From positions 248,001-312,000 of the forward strand of contig BPIQ01000001.1 in the NCBI GenBank assembly GCA_026004195.1: a stretch of 64,000 nucleotides of DNA. Reading direction: 5' to 3'. This DNA comes from Candidatus Binatia bacterium. Its GTDB lineage: Bacteria > Desulfobacterota > Binatia > HRBIN30 > BPIQ01. Under the pieces are notes generated by a model. The model was not told the DNA's origin and ran no database searches. It worked only from the letters and a program-made list of their open reading frames with translations. Within the stretch, counting starts at the first letter, position 1, and the number at the start of each line of letters is the position of its first letter. The translations under genes were made by a program, and so were the position numbers. Below, in pieces: positions 17,002 through 25,731 of the stretch.

Positions 17002-17032
17002 ACCGAGGGGGGCGGCGGGCGCCCCCCTCGGT
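17002..17032. terminator. Strong hairpin between glnE and tupC
   Basis: ACCGAGGGGGGC (17002-17013) pairs perfectly over 12 bases with GCCCCCCTCGGT (17021-17032) around a 7-base loop. It lies 8 bases after the glnE stop and between convergent genes. There is no T-tract on either side, so it may act as a bidirectional pause/terminator or mRNA 3' end stabiliser. Confidence 0.6.
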
Positions 17033-17091
17033 TCGGTCGGGGTGGTGGCGGGCCGCTCGTATACCCCGGGGGCGAGCTCGGGGGCAAGCTT

Positions 17092-17745
17092 CTAGGCCGA
17101 GGTGGAAACGATCCCCCCCTCGACCGTGTAACGGCGGCCGGTGGGCAGGGAAAGGCCGGCGTTGCTGTGGGTCGTCACCACGACGGAGGCGTCCGGCCTC
17201 CAGGGACGCTCGGCGAGCAGGCACTCCACGAGGGCTCTCCCCCGGGGGTCGATGGAGGTCCAGGGCTCGTCGAGCAGAAGAAAGCGTGGCCGGACGACCA
17301 GGGCCCGGGCGAGCGCCACTCTCTGGATTTCTCCCCCCGAAAGCTCGCGAGCGTGCCGGGACCACAGCGCCCGTGCTCCGACGATTTCGAGTGCGCGCGC
17401 GACTTCCGTTTCGAGCTCCTTGCCCCGGAAGCCCCGGAGCCGCAGTCCGTAAGCCACGTTGGCGAACACGCTACGGTCGAAGAGAAAGGGATGCTGCTGC
17501 ACGAGGACCAGCTCGCGGCGCAGTCGCCGGGCGACCTCCCGGGAGCGGAGCGCGTCGGACCCGTCGAAGAGAAGCTCGCCCCGTTCGGGCCGAATCGAGA
17601 GAGCAAGCACCGCGAGCAGGGTACTTTTCCCCGCTCCGTTGGCGCCCGAGACGACCACGCACTCCCCCGGTTCGACCCGGAACTCGGGGACCTCGAGCCG
17701 CCAACCGCCCGGCCGGGAGTAACGCACCCCGCGGAGTTCAAGCAC
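17092..17745 (-). CDS. tupC: Tungstate ABC transporter ATP-binding protein
   Basis: 217 residues. Walker A GANGAGKST (about residues 34-42), Q-loop VQQHPFLFDRSVFANVAYGL, ABC signature LSGGEIQRVALARAL and Walker B FLLLDEP with WTSIDPRG are all complete, followed by the switch histidine in VVVTTHSNAG. The short length and the NVAYGLRLRGF region are like TupC/WtpC-type ATPases. It energises import through the permease, whose 3' end overlaps its 5' end by 8 bases. Substrate assignment rests mainly on the neighbouring tupA product, which closely matches tungstate-binding TupA sequences; molybdate cannot be excluded. It is the last gene of the minus-strand pair and ends near a hairpin shared with glnE. 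Confidence 0.87.
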   Translation of the reverse strand: MLELRGVRYSRPGGWRLEVPEFRVEPGECVVVSGANGAGKSTLLAVLALSIRPERGELLFDGSDALRSREVARRLRRELVLVQQHPFLFDRSVFANVAYGLRLRGFRGKELETEVARALEIVGARALWSRHARELSGGEIQRVALARALVVRPRFLLLDEPWTSIDPRGRALVECLLAERPWRPDASVVVTTHSNAGLSLPTGRRYTVEGGIVSTSA

Positions 17746-18439
17746 GGACGGGTTTTCGCTCCCGCAAGACCGTGGCCAAGCCCGTGACCGAAAAGGCCAG
17801 CAACACGAGAATCAGCCCCAAGGCAAGACCCGTCTCGAATTCCCCCTTGGTCGTCTCGAGCGCGATGGCCGTGGTCACGGTTCGCGTCCGACCGCGGATG
17901 TTCCCCCCTACCATGATGGAGATGCCCACCTCGGAGACCACGCGCCCGAAGGCCGCCACGGCGGCGGCCGCGTACGCGTGTCTGGCTTCGTGGAGGGCCT
18001 CGCGAAAGGCGTGGAGCCTACCGCCTCCGAGACTCGCCACCGTCTGCCAGAGGCGGCGGTCGATCGCCTCGGTAGTCGCGAGCGAGAGCGCGGTGAGCAA
18101 GGGCAGCGCGAGCAGAACCTGCCCCAGGACGATCGCCTTTTTGGAGTAGAGCCACCCGAGTTCTCCGAGAGGGCCACGGCGCGAAAGCATGGCGTAAACG
18201 ACGAGCCCGATCGCTACCGTGGGGACGCTCACGAGCGTGTGGAGGGCGGTCACGACGGCCTTCCGGCCGGGGAATTCGGCGAGTGCCAGCGCATAGCCCG
18301 TCGGCAGGGCCAGGGCGGCGGCGATCGTGACACTGGCGAGGGTGACCTGGAGGGTGGTTTTCACCGCCGAGAAAACTTCCGGATCCCCTGCCCGGAGCAT
18401 GGACCAGGCGCGGGCGAGGGCTTCGAGGAGGAAGTCCAT
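17738..18439 (-). CDS. tupB: Tungstate ABC transporter permease
   Basis: 233-residue inner-membrane permease with about five hydrophobic helices. The binding-protein-dependent transport signature appears around residues 155-200 (EALHEARHAYAAAAVAAFGR, then VVSEVGISIMVGGNIRGRTR), typical of TupB: the EVG..MMVGGNI.GxTR pattern is characteristic of tungstate permeases. It forms the channel with TupC and receives oxyanion from TupA. The ATG at 18439 faces the divergent tupA gene across 135 bases that contain a 12-base direct repeat, a possible operator. Tungstate would serve tungsto- or molybdo-pterin enzymes, none of which is encoded in this window. Confidence 0.88.
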   Translation of the reverse strand: MDFLLEALARAWSMLRAGDPEVFSAVKTTLQVTLASVTIAAALALPTGYALALAEFPGRKAVVTALHTLVSVPTVAIGLVVYAMLSRRGPLGELGWLYSKKAIVLGQVLLALPLLTALSLATTEAIDRRLWQTVASLGGGRLHAFREALHEARHAYAAAAVAAFGRVVSEVGISIMVGGNIRGRTRTVTTAIALETTKGEFETGLALGLILVLLAFSVTGLATVLRERKPVRA

Positions 18440-18454
18440 GGCCAGGGTTCGCTA

Positions 18455-18485
18455 GCAAGCGCGCTCGAGCCCGGCAAGCGCGCTC
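18455..18485. promoter_or_regulatory. Direct repeat in the tupB/tupA divergent region, candidate operator
   Basis: GCAAGCGCGCTC occurs at 18455-18466 and again at 18474-18485, starts 19 bases apart. It sits 16-46 bases upstream of the tupB start in the 135-base region between divergent transporter genes. A tungstate-responsive repressor site is a reasonable guess; no matching regulator gene is in the window. Confidence 0.35.
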
Positions 18486-18574
18486 CCCCTGGAGAGGCCG
18501 CTCCTCGGGCTCGACCGACGAAGAGTCGGCGGGTAAAGACGGACGGGCGAAAACGAGGAGAAAGGGGACCCGCC

Positions 18575-19726
18575 GTGACCCGAGGTCTTTTCCGGATCGG
18601 TTTTTTTCTCGCCCTCGCGGGGTCTTCCGGCCCCTTCGCTTCGAGCGTGCGGATGGCCACGACGACGAGCACGGAAAACAGCGGGCTTCTCGGCCGCCTC
18701 CTCCCGCCCTTCGAGGAGCGCTTCGGAATTCGGGTCGACGTCGTGGCCGTCGGAAGCGGTGCCGCTCTCGAACTCGCGAAGAAGGGCGACGTGGACCTCG
18801 TCCTGAGTCACGCACCGGATCTCGAAGAGGAGTTCGTCGCCGAGGGCTTCGGCGTCAACCGGCGTACGGTGATGTGGAACGACTTCGTTCTGGTGGGCCC
18901 GCCCGCCGACCCGGCGCGAATTCGGCAGGCGCGGTCGGTCGAGGAAGCGTTCCGCCTTCTCGCGCAAGGGCGGGCGCCGTTCGTCTCGCGCGGGGACCGT
19001 TCGGGCACTCACGAAAAAGAAAAGGCTCTCTGGAAAAGGGCGGGCGTGGAGCCCCGGGGGGAATGGTACGTCGAAGCGGGGCAGGGAATGGGGCGGGTTC
19101 TCGTGATGGCGGACGAGCTCGCGGCCTACACCCTGACGGACCGCGGCACCTATCTGGCGATGAAAAAGAAACTCGACTCGGTCGTTCTCTTCGAAGGGAG
19201 TCCGAGCCTTCGCAACGTCTACTCCGTCCTCGTCGTCGACCCTGCGCGGCACCCTCGTACGAAATACTTCGAAGCGATGCTTCTCGTCGCGTGGCTCACG
19301 TCCCCGGAAGGGCAGCGGATCGTCCGCGACTACCGCGTGAACGGAGAACCGCTTTTCGTTCCCGCGGCCGTCCCGGGTGGCGGAGGGGAAGAAAAGGCGC
19401 CGAAGCCCGGGAAGAACCAGGAACGCAGGCGTTCCCAGAGGCTCTTCCGCGGGGGCTGGAGTTCCACGGCCCCGACGTCGCAAACGGGCTTGCCATGGCC
19501 GGGGGTGGCCGGACGGGGGCTGCCCCGTTGGTCTTCTCGGAGCGGATTCCCCTCGACGTCGAGACAACCTCCGGGATCGCCCGCGTCCACGAGGGGACTT
19601 TCCGGCGAAGGCGGCCGAACCCAGTTTCCCCGGGCGTCGGCACGGAGCTCCTCGAGTCCCGCCTCGACCCCTAGCCTGTCGCCGCTGGCCGAGAGCGGGC
19701 ACGTGTCGTCGTCCGAAAGGTTGTGA
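18575..19726 (+). CDS. tupA: Tungstate ABC transporter substrate-binding protein with long C-terminal extension
   Basis: 383 residues as encoded; family members are about 270. The signal peptide GLFRIGFFLALAGSSGPFAS is followed by the TupA hallmark MATTTSTENSGLLGRLLPPF (the TTTSTxNSGLL oxyanion loop), DLVLSHAPDLEEEFVAEGFG, VNRRTVMWNDFVLVGPP and FVSRGDRSGTHEKEKALW. Homology ends at about residue 268 with VNGEPLFVPAA. The frame then lacks a stop for a further ~115 low-complexity, Arg/Ser/Pro-rich residues that lie antisense to the 3' end of the beta-helix gene, suggesting loss of the native stop or a sequencing error. The GTG at 18575 has GAGAAAGGGG upstream. Splitting the transporter with the binding protein divergent from tupBC is unusual. 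Confidence 0.85.
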   Translation: MTRGLFRIGFFLALAGSSGPFASSVRMATTTSTENSGLLGRLLPPFEERFGIRVDVVAVGSGAALELAKKGDVDLVLSHAPDLEEEFVAEGFGVNRRTVMWNDFVLVGPPADPARIRQARSVEEAFRLLAQGRAPFVSRGDRSGTHEKEKALWKRAGVEPRGEWYVEAGQGMGRVLVMADELAAYTLTDRGTYLAMKKKLDSVVLFEGSPSLRNVYSVLVVDPARHPRTKYFEAMLLVAWLTSPEGQRIVRDYRVNGEPLFVPAAVPGGGGEEKAPKPGKNQERRRSQRLFRGGWSSTAPTSQTGLPWPGVAGRGLPRWSSRSGFPSTSRQPPGSPASTRGLSGEGGRTQFPRASARSSSSPASTPSLSPLAESGHVSSSERL

Positions 19727-20577
19727 CCCTGCGAGAGGATCGGGCCCGAGCAGTTCTCGGCCATGTGGTCGGCGAGCACCGTGTGGCTCAGGGAGACCTT
19801 GCCGCCCGCGTTTTCGATGCCGGTGTTGTGGTTGCCCGCGACGGTGCAGTTGTGCAGGAAGACGACGCCGCCTTCGTCGTTGACGATGCCGTTGTCGTTT
19901 TCCGAGAGGGTGGAGTTCTCGCAGCGTACCACGCAGCCCGAGTTGTGGATGCCGTCGTCGATGCTCTGCTCGACGACCGCCGAGCGCCGGAGGAGCACCG
20001 TGCCTCCTCCCTCGCACGCGATGCCGATCCCGCCGTTCTCCCGGACGACCGACCGGAGGAGCTCCACGTACCCTCCTTCGTCGACCTCGACGCCTTCGTG
20101 CACGTTGTCCACGACCGCCGCGTCTTCGAGGACGAGACGTCCTCCGAGCACTTCCACGCCGTTCTCCCCGTTCCGGACGGCCAGGCCGGAGAGGCGCACC
20201 TCCGCTCCTTTCTCCACGCGAACGGCGGTGTCGAGGTCGCCGTCGAGCGAGAGCTTTTCGCGCCCCGGACCACGGATCTCGAGGTTTTTCCCGATCGAAA
20301 GCGTTCCGTCCAGGCGAACGGTGCCCTCGAGGCCGGGCGCGAACCGGATCACGTCGCCGGGATCCGCCTCGCGAACGACCCTGCGTAGTTCCTCCCCGGA
20401 GAGCGTGCGGAGCTCGCGCTCCCCGGCGAACGCGGGGAAGGAAAGAACGGCGGCGGAAAAGAGAAACGCGCCGAGGGTGCGAGCGGCGCCGGTCGCGAGC
20501 CTCGCGGCTCGCCTCCCCGCACGCGAGCCGGAGACCGCGGGAAGCGAGAGGTTCGAGAATCCGGCTTTCGCGCTCAT
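19330..20577 (-). CDS. Secreted right-handed beta-helix (pectate-lyase-like) repeat protein
   Basis: 415 residues. A signal peptide ends near FSAAVLSFPAFAGE (about residue 50, after a long basic N-terminus). The body consists of parallel beta-helix coils of about 22-24 residues with Asn/Gly/Val turns: LEIRGPGREKLSLDGDLDTA, VRNGENGVEVLGGRLVLEDA, VRENGGIGIACEGGGTVLLR, NDNGIVNDEGGVVFLHNCTV. The C-terminal part has the choice-of-anchor-Q style ending SPLVDAGDPGG ... DQRGSPRP ... CDVGAVELQ. Such proteins are secreted polysaccharide-binding or adhesive proteins; no lyase residues were identified. The last ~130 codons lie antisense to the tupA 3' extension. It follows the MlaF-like gene by 39 bases on the same strand, though a functional link is not evident. 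Confidence 0.75.
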   Translation of the reverse strand: MSAKAGFSNLSLPAVSGSRAGRRAARLATGAARTLGAFLFSAAVLSFPAFAGERELRTLSGEELRRVVREADPGDVIRFAPGLEGTVRLDGTLSIGKNLEIRGPGREKLSLDGDLDTAVRVEKGAEVRLSGLAVRNGENGVEVLGGRLVLEDAAVVDNVHEGVEVDEGGYVELLRSVVRENGGIGIACEGGGTVLLRRSAVVEQSIDDGIHNSGCVVRCENSTLSENDNGIVNDEGGVVFLHNCTVAGNHNTGIENAGGKVSLSHTVLADHMAENCSGPILSQGHNLSDDDTCPLSASGDRLGVEAGLEELRADARGNWVRPPSPESPLVDAGDPGGCLDVEGNPLREDQRGSPRPATPGHGKPVCDVGAVELQPPRKSLWERLRSWFFPGFGAFSSPPPPGTAAGTKSGSPFTR

Positions 20578-20616
20578 CGGGGTTTTCGCGGCTCCCCTCG
20601 TGGCTCTCCTGCCGCG

Positions 20617-21420
20617 TCAGCGGCGCCGCGCCCCGTTTTCCGCCCCCCGCGTGAGAAAGCGGCGAACTTCCGGGTGGGTGCTTTTCTCCAGGAGCTCCCG
20701 CGGCGGTCCCTGCGCCAGAGCCGTCCGGGACTTCGCGTCGAGGAAAATGCTGTTCGTGCCGATGGCGAAAATGCTCTCGAGTTCGTGGGTCACGACGACG
20801 ATCGTCGCCCCGAGGCTTTCCCGCAGCTCGAGGATCAGGTCGTCCAGGCGGCGGGAGCTGAGCGGGTCGAGGCCGGCCGAGGGTTCGTCGAAAAAGAGAA
20901 TCTCCGGGTCGAGTGCCATGGCGCGTGCGAGCCCGGCACGTTTCTGCATGCCGCCGCTGATCTCGGACGGGTAATAGTCTTCGAACCCCCGCAGTCCCAC
21001 GAGCGCGAGTTTCAGCGATGCGATCTCGCGGATTTCGTCCTCGTCCAGCTCCGTGAACTCCGAAAGGGGCAGCGCCACGTTTTCCGCGAGCGTCATCGAG
21101 CTCCAGAGGGCCCCGCTCTGGTAGAGGACCCCGAATTTACGGAGGATGGATTCCCGGAGCTCGGGCGGGGCGGACGTAAAGTTGTGGGGGCCGTACCAGA
21201 TCTCTCCCGAAATCGGTTCGGCGAGGCCCACGAGATGCCGCAAAAGCGTGCTTTTCCCGCACCCGCTCCCTCCCATGATGACGAAGATGTCCCCGCGGCG
21301 GACCTCGAAGTCGAGGTCTCGCAAGACGATGCGGTCGCCGTAGCCGATCGTGAGGTTCCGGACCGAGATATGGACGTCCGGGCTCGGGGGAGACGGAGAA
21401 GTGGTTTCCGCGGGCGTCAC
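20617..21420 (-). CDS. mlaF: MlaF-type ABC transporter ATPase (phospholipid trafficking)
   Basis: 267 residues. Motifs: Walker A MGGSGCGKSTLLRHLVGL, Q-loop GVLYQSGALWSSMTLAENVA, and the MlaF/Ttg2A-specific signature SEISGGMQKRAGLARAMALD followed by Walker B EILFFDEPSAGLDP. The Gln-Lys-Arg after SGGM and the YQSGALWSSMTL segment are diagnostic for Mla/Mce ATPases. It would power MlaE-MlaD-type phospholipid transport across the periplasm. The usual mlaE, mlaD and mlaB/C neighbours are not adjacent, so this copy is an orphan in this window. The GTG start at 21420 precedes a Ser/Pro-rich lead of about 15 residues. The gene starts 54 bases downstream of tRNA-Arg on the same strand and may be co-transcribed with it. 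Confidence 0.87.
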   Translation of the reverse strand: MTPAETTSPSPPSPDVHISVRNLTIGYGDRIVLRDLDFEVRRGDIFVIMGGSGCGKSTLLRHLVGLAEPISGEIWYGPHNFTSAPPELRESILRKFGVLYQSGALWSSMTLAENVALPLSEFTELDEDEIREIASLKLALVGLRGFEDYYPSEISGGMQKRAGLARAMALDPEILFFDEPSAGLDPLSSRRLDDLILELRESLGATIVVVTHELESIFAIGTNSIFLDAKSRTALAQGPPRELLEKSTHPEVRRFLTRGAENGARRR

Positions 21421-21474
21421 GGTTTCCGACTCGGGTTCCCTGCGGCGAGCGGGAAGGGGCCTTCCGGAGAGAAG

Positions 21475-21525
21475 CGCGCCCGGAGAGATTCGAACTCCCG
21501 ACCTACTGGTTCGAAGCCAGCCGCT

Positions 21526-21549
<24 letters not shown>
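21475..21549 (-). tRNA. tRNA-Arg, anticodon TCG
   Basis: The reverse strand folds as a canonical 75-base tRNA. The 7-base acceptor stem is GCGCCCG (21549-21543) with CGGGCGC (21482-21476), discriminator G. The D-arm is GCTC/GAGC, and the anticodon arm is GCTGG-CTTCGAA-CCAGT with anticodon TCG (reads CGA, Arg). A 5-base variable region and TTCGAAT T-loop follow. CCA is not encoded. The first 24 bases overlap the 3' end of cysS, whose TAG stop lies in the D-loop. Confidence 0.93.
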
Positions 21550-22971
<1,422 letters not shown>

Positions 22972-23171
22972 CGGTCGGTCCCGAAACCCGACTACTACAG
23001 CACCCGAGGGGGCAACGCCAGAGTCGGGATTGCGACCGAGCGGGCGCGGGCGTAGGTTCGCGGTTTTCGACGGCGAGGAGGCGAGTTGGTTCGGGAGACG
23101 CGAGAGCCACGTCCTTCGGTACCCGACCTCGAGGACCGCCAGGCCCGAGGTTAGGGGGCGAGTCCCTGTCG

Positions 23172-24485
23172 GTGGCCAGGACTTCTCGACTCCGGACGAC
23201 GCTCCGAGCTTCCGTCCTCGACGGCGGCTTCCACGCCGCGATGATGGGTTTCGGGGAATCCTACTTTCTCGCCTTCGCGCTCGAACTCGGGGCGTCGCAC
23301 TTCCAGGTGGGGCTGCTCGCGACGGTACCCCTGCTCGTCGGGTCCGTCTGGCAGCTCGGCGCCCCCGCCCTGGCGGCGCGGCTCGGGGCCAAGCAGTGGG
23401 TCGTGGGGAACGCCGTCGTGCAGGCGACTCTGCTGGCCTCGCTCGTGGCGGTTCCCTGGCTCTCGGCGGTGCCGTTCGAGTGGTTTTTCGGGCTGGTCTG
23501 CGTCTACTGGGCTTCGGGTCTCGGCATCAACCCGGTGTGGAACGCCTGGATGGGGCAGGTCGTGCCCCCGGTCGTCCGGCAGCGGTTTTTCGGCCGCAGA
23601 AACGCCGTGATCCAGCTCGCTCTCCTCTCGAGCGTCCTCGCCGGCGGTTTTCTCGTGGATGCCGCGGATCGATGGCTCGGGAAGGCCGGTACCGGCTTTT
23701 CGGCGGCGTTCGCGCTCGCGGCGCTCTGCCGGCTCGCGAGTGCCTACTATCTCGGTCGCCAGCGCCGCCCGCCCGCCACGGAGCTCCGGCCCGTGCTCGG
23801 TTCGGAGGTCTTGCGCCGGGCACGGGAAGAACCCTACGGGCAGCTCGTAGCGCTCGTCGCGGCTCTCTACGCCGCCGTTCACCTGGCTGCCCCGTACTTC
23901 ACACCCTACATGCTCGAGGAGCTCGAGCTTTCGTATGCGCGCTTCACGATTCTCAACGCCACGATTCTGGCCGCTCGAGCCCTCTTTTCGCCCTACTGGG
24001 GCGAGGTGGCCGCGAACTTCGGGAACCGCCGGGCCCTGCAGGTGGCGTCTCTCCTGCTCGTCCCCCTGTCCGCCCTCTGGGCGATTTCCGAAGACTTCGG
24101 ATACCTCCTCGGGCTGCAGGTCCTGGCAGGCTTCGGCTGGTCGGGCTTCGAGCTCGCTTCGCTCCTGAACTTTTTCGACTGCACGAACGAGAGAAACCGG
24201 CCGCGTGTCCTGAGTCTCTACAACCTCGCGACGGGCGTCGCCGTCGTCGCGGGTTCGGTGGCGGGAGGTTGGCTCCTCGGCAGGACGAACTACGAGGTCC
24301 TCTTCGTCACCTCCTCGGCCTTGCGCCTGCTCTGCGTCTCGTTCTTGCTGCGAGGCGTGGGCATCCGGCGCAGCGGCGAGCACCGGCTCTCGGCGGTCTT
24401 CGCCCGTGTCGTCACGTTTCGCCCCGGGCAGGGACCCCTGCTGCGACCGGTCGTGTTCGAGGGATCCGGAAAAGCCGAGCCCTAG
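23172..24485 (+). CDS. Major facilitator superfamily transporter
   Basis: 437 residues with about twelve hydrophobic helices: GFGESYFLAFALELGASHFQ, FQVGLLATVPLLVGSVWQLG, VVGNAVVQATLLASLVAVPW and others through LRLLCVSFLLRGVG. The QRFFGRRNAVIQLALLSSVL loop and the LFSPYWGEVAANFGNRRALQ segment are of the type seen in MFS_1 proteins of unknown substrate. The GTG start at 23172 is accepted because MARTSRLRTTLRASVLDGGF leads straight into helix 1. The gene diverges from cysS across 200 bases and converges on the DHH phosphoesterase gene, overlapping its 3' end by four bases. No substrate can be inferred from neighbours. Confidence 0.85.
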   Translation: MARTSRLRTTLRASVLDGGFHAAMMGFGESYFLAFALELGASHFQVGLLATVPLLVGSVWQLGAPALAARLGAKQWVVGNAVVQATLLASLVAVPWLSAVPFEWFFGLVCVYWASGLGINPVWNAWMGQVVPPVVRQRFFGRRNAVIQLALLSSVLAGGFLVDAADRWLGKAGTGFSAAFALAALCRLASAYYLGRQRRPPATELRPVLGSEVLRRAREEPYGQLVALVAALYAAVHLAAPYFTPYMLEELELSYARFTILNATILAARALFSPYWGEVAANFGNRRALQVASLLLVPLSALWAISEDFGYLLGLQVLAGFGWSGFELASLLNFFDCTNERNRPRVLSLYNLATGVAVVAGSVAGGWLLGRTNYEVLFVTSSALRLLCVSFLLRGVGIRRSGEHRLSAVFARVVTFRPGQGPLLRPVVFEGSGKAEP

Positions 24486-25633
24486 GCCGCCGTTCCCCGG
24501 ACGCTTTTGGCCGGCTTTTCGGGCGGGTTCGGCAGGTTCCTCCGAACCACGAAGTTCCGCTGGCGGGACTTTCGCGCCAGGAGGGGTTGGGGGGTCGCTC
24601 CGTTTCGGCCGAGTGCCTGGAGGAAGGAGTCGATGAGCTTTCGTGCGACTTCTTTGGACTTTTTCTTCGTGGCCCGAACGCGGCCACCGGCGATCATGCC
24701 GTGCCCCCCCGCCGAACCGCTGGGAAGGATGGAGGCCAGGAGATGTCCGGCCGCAGCGTCCGGGTCCTTGGTCCGCGCGGAGACGTAGAGAAATCCTCCG
24801 TAGGGAGCCAGGCAGAGCGCCCACTGGGCGGAATCGAGCCGGACGAGGAAGTCGGCCACTTCGGCCACGGCGTCGGGGTACGGCACGCCCCGGAGGACCG
24901 CGACGACGACGTCCCCGTAGAGCTGGGCGTTGCGGATCGCCTCGTCGATCAGGTGGAAGTACTGGGCCGGGAGTGCCGGAAACTGGATGGCCGCGAGCAG
25001 GCGCTTGTTGAGGTAAGGGTAGAGGAACTGGCAGGCGACGATGTCGGCGGACTTGGTTTCGCGGCCGAGGTACTGGGTCTCGGACGAGATGCCGTAGAAG
25101 AGGGCCGTGGCAATGCGGGGGTCGATCGTGATTTCCGACTCGGCCAGATACTCGGTGACGATCGTCGAGGTGGCGCCGTAACCGGTGCGGAGATCGGTGA
25201 AGGGCACGCCCTCGTTGTTCCCCCAGTCGGGGTGGTGGTCGATGACGGCGGTGGGCTTCACGTTGGGCGGAAGCGCGTTGTTCTTTCGGCCCGGCTGCGT
25301 GTCGACCAGGACGATGGCGCCCTTGAAATTCGGAAGGCAGTCCTCGACGTGCTGGAGCGGGATTTCGAGCGCCGAGAGCAGGGCGCGGTTTTCGGCGCGC
25401 CCGATGAGACCCCGGAATGCGATCGTGGCGTTTTTCTGGAGTTTTTCCGCGATCAGAAAGCGCAGGCCCGCGGCACTCGCCAGTGCGTCCGGGTCCGGGT
25501 TGTCGTGGGGCAGTATGAGGATGCGCTTGAACGAACCTACGAGTTCCAGGAAAGCGGCCGCCTTCCCGGTCTGCTCGCTAGGACGGTCGGGCATCGGTTT
25601 GTCGGTCGGGTCCAACGTGCCCTTATTTCCCAC
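24482..25633 (-). CDS. DHH/DHHA1 family phosphoesterase (NrnA / c-di-AMP phosphodiesterase-like)
   Basis: 383 residues. The DHH catalytic motifs are clear: I is PHDNPDPDALASA (H43, D47, D49), II is IVLVDTQP (D111), III is AVIDHHPD (D132-H133-H134), and motif IV reads GISSETQYLGRET, with Glu where related proteins often have Asp. The DHHA1 substrate-binding domain has GSAGGHGMIAGGRV. Stand-alone DHH-DHHA1 proteins hydrolyse nanoRNA, pAp, or the second messenger c-di-AMP and its product pApA. A Lys/Arg-rich tail (about 360-383) follows. The GTG at 25633 has GAAGG upstream; an ATG 39 bases later is an alternative. It diverges by 98 bases from the glucan/trehalose operon that carries a diadenylate cyclase, which makes a c-di-AMP role attractive but unproven. 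Confidence 0.88.
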   Translation of the reverse strand: MGNKGTLDPTDKPMPDRPSEQTGKAAAFLELVGSFKRILILPHDNPDPDALASAAGLRFLIAEKLQKNATIAFRGLIGRAENRALLSALEIPLQHVEDCLPNFKGAIVLVDTQPGRKNNALPPNVKPTAVIDHHPDWGNNEGVPFTDLRTGYGATSTIVTEYLAESEITIDPRIATALFYGISSETQYLGRETKSADIVACQFLYPYLNKRLLAAIQFPALPAQYFHLIDEAIRNAQLYGDVVVAVLRGVPYPDAVAEVADFLVRLDSAQWALCLAPYGGFLYVSARTKDPDAAAGHLLASILPSGSAGGHGMIAGGRVRATKKKSKEVARKLIDSFLQALGRNGATPQPLLARKSRQRNFVVRRNLPNPPEKPAKSVRGTAA

Positions 25634-25668
25634 AAGGTCGCACCTTCGATCAAGAAGGGCCGTGTAGC

Positions 25669-25697
25669 TTGCGAGGTCACCCAGGGGTCGCTAGACT
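25669..25697 (+). promoter_or_regulatory. Candidate promoter of the glgE-treY operon
   Basis: TTGCGA at 25669-25674 and TAGACT at 25692-25697 are 17 bases apart, each four of six to consensus, in the 98-base divergent gap. The predicted start near 25704 leaves a leader of about 28 bases before the glgE ATG at 25732. Pattern match only. Confidence 0.35.
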
Positions 25698-25731
25698 TCC
25701 TGCTTTGCTCGCTGACCGGAAAATCGCTGGC

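Noticed and set aside
22972-23171. T-box or riboswitch ahead of cysS
   Set aside because: No T-box sequence or specifier stem found in the 200-base divergent region; only a short inverted repeat.
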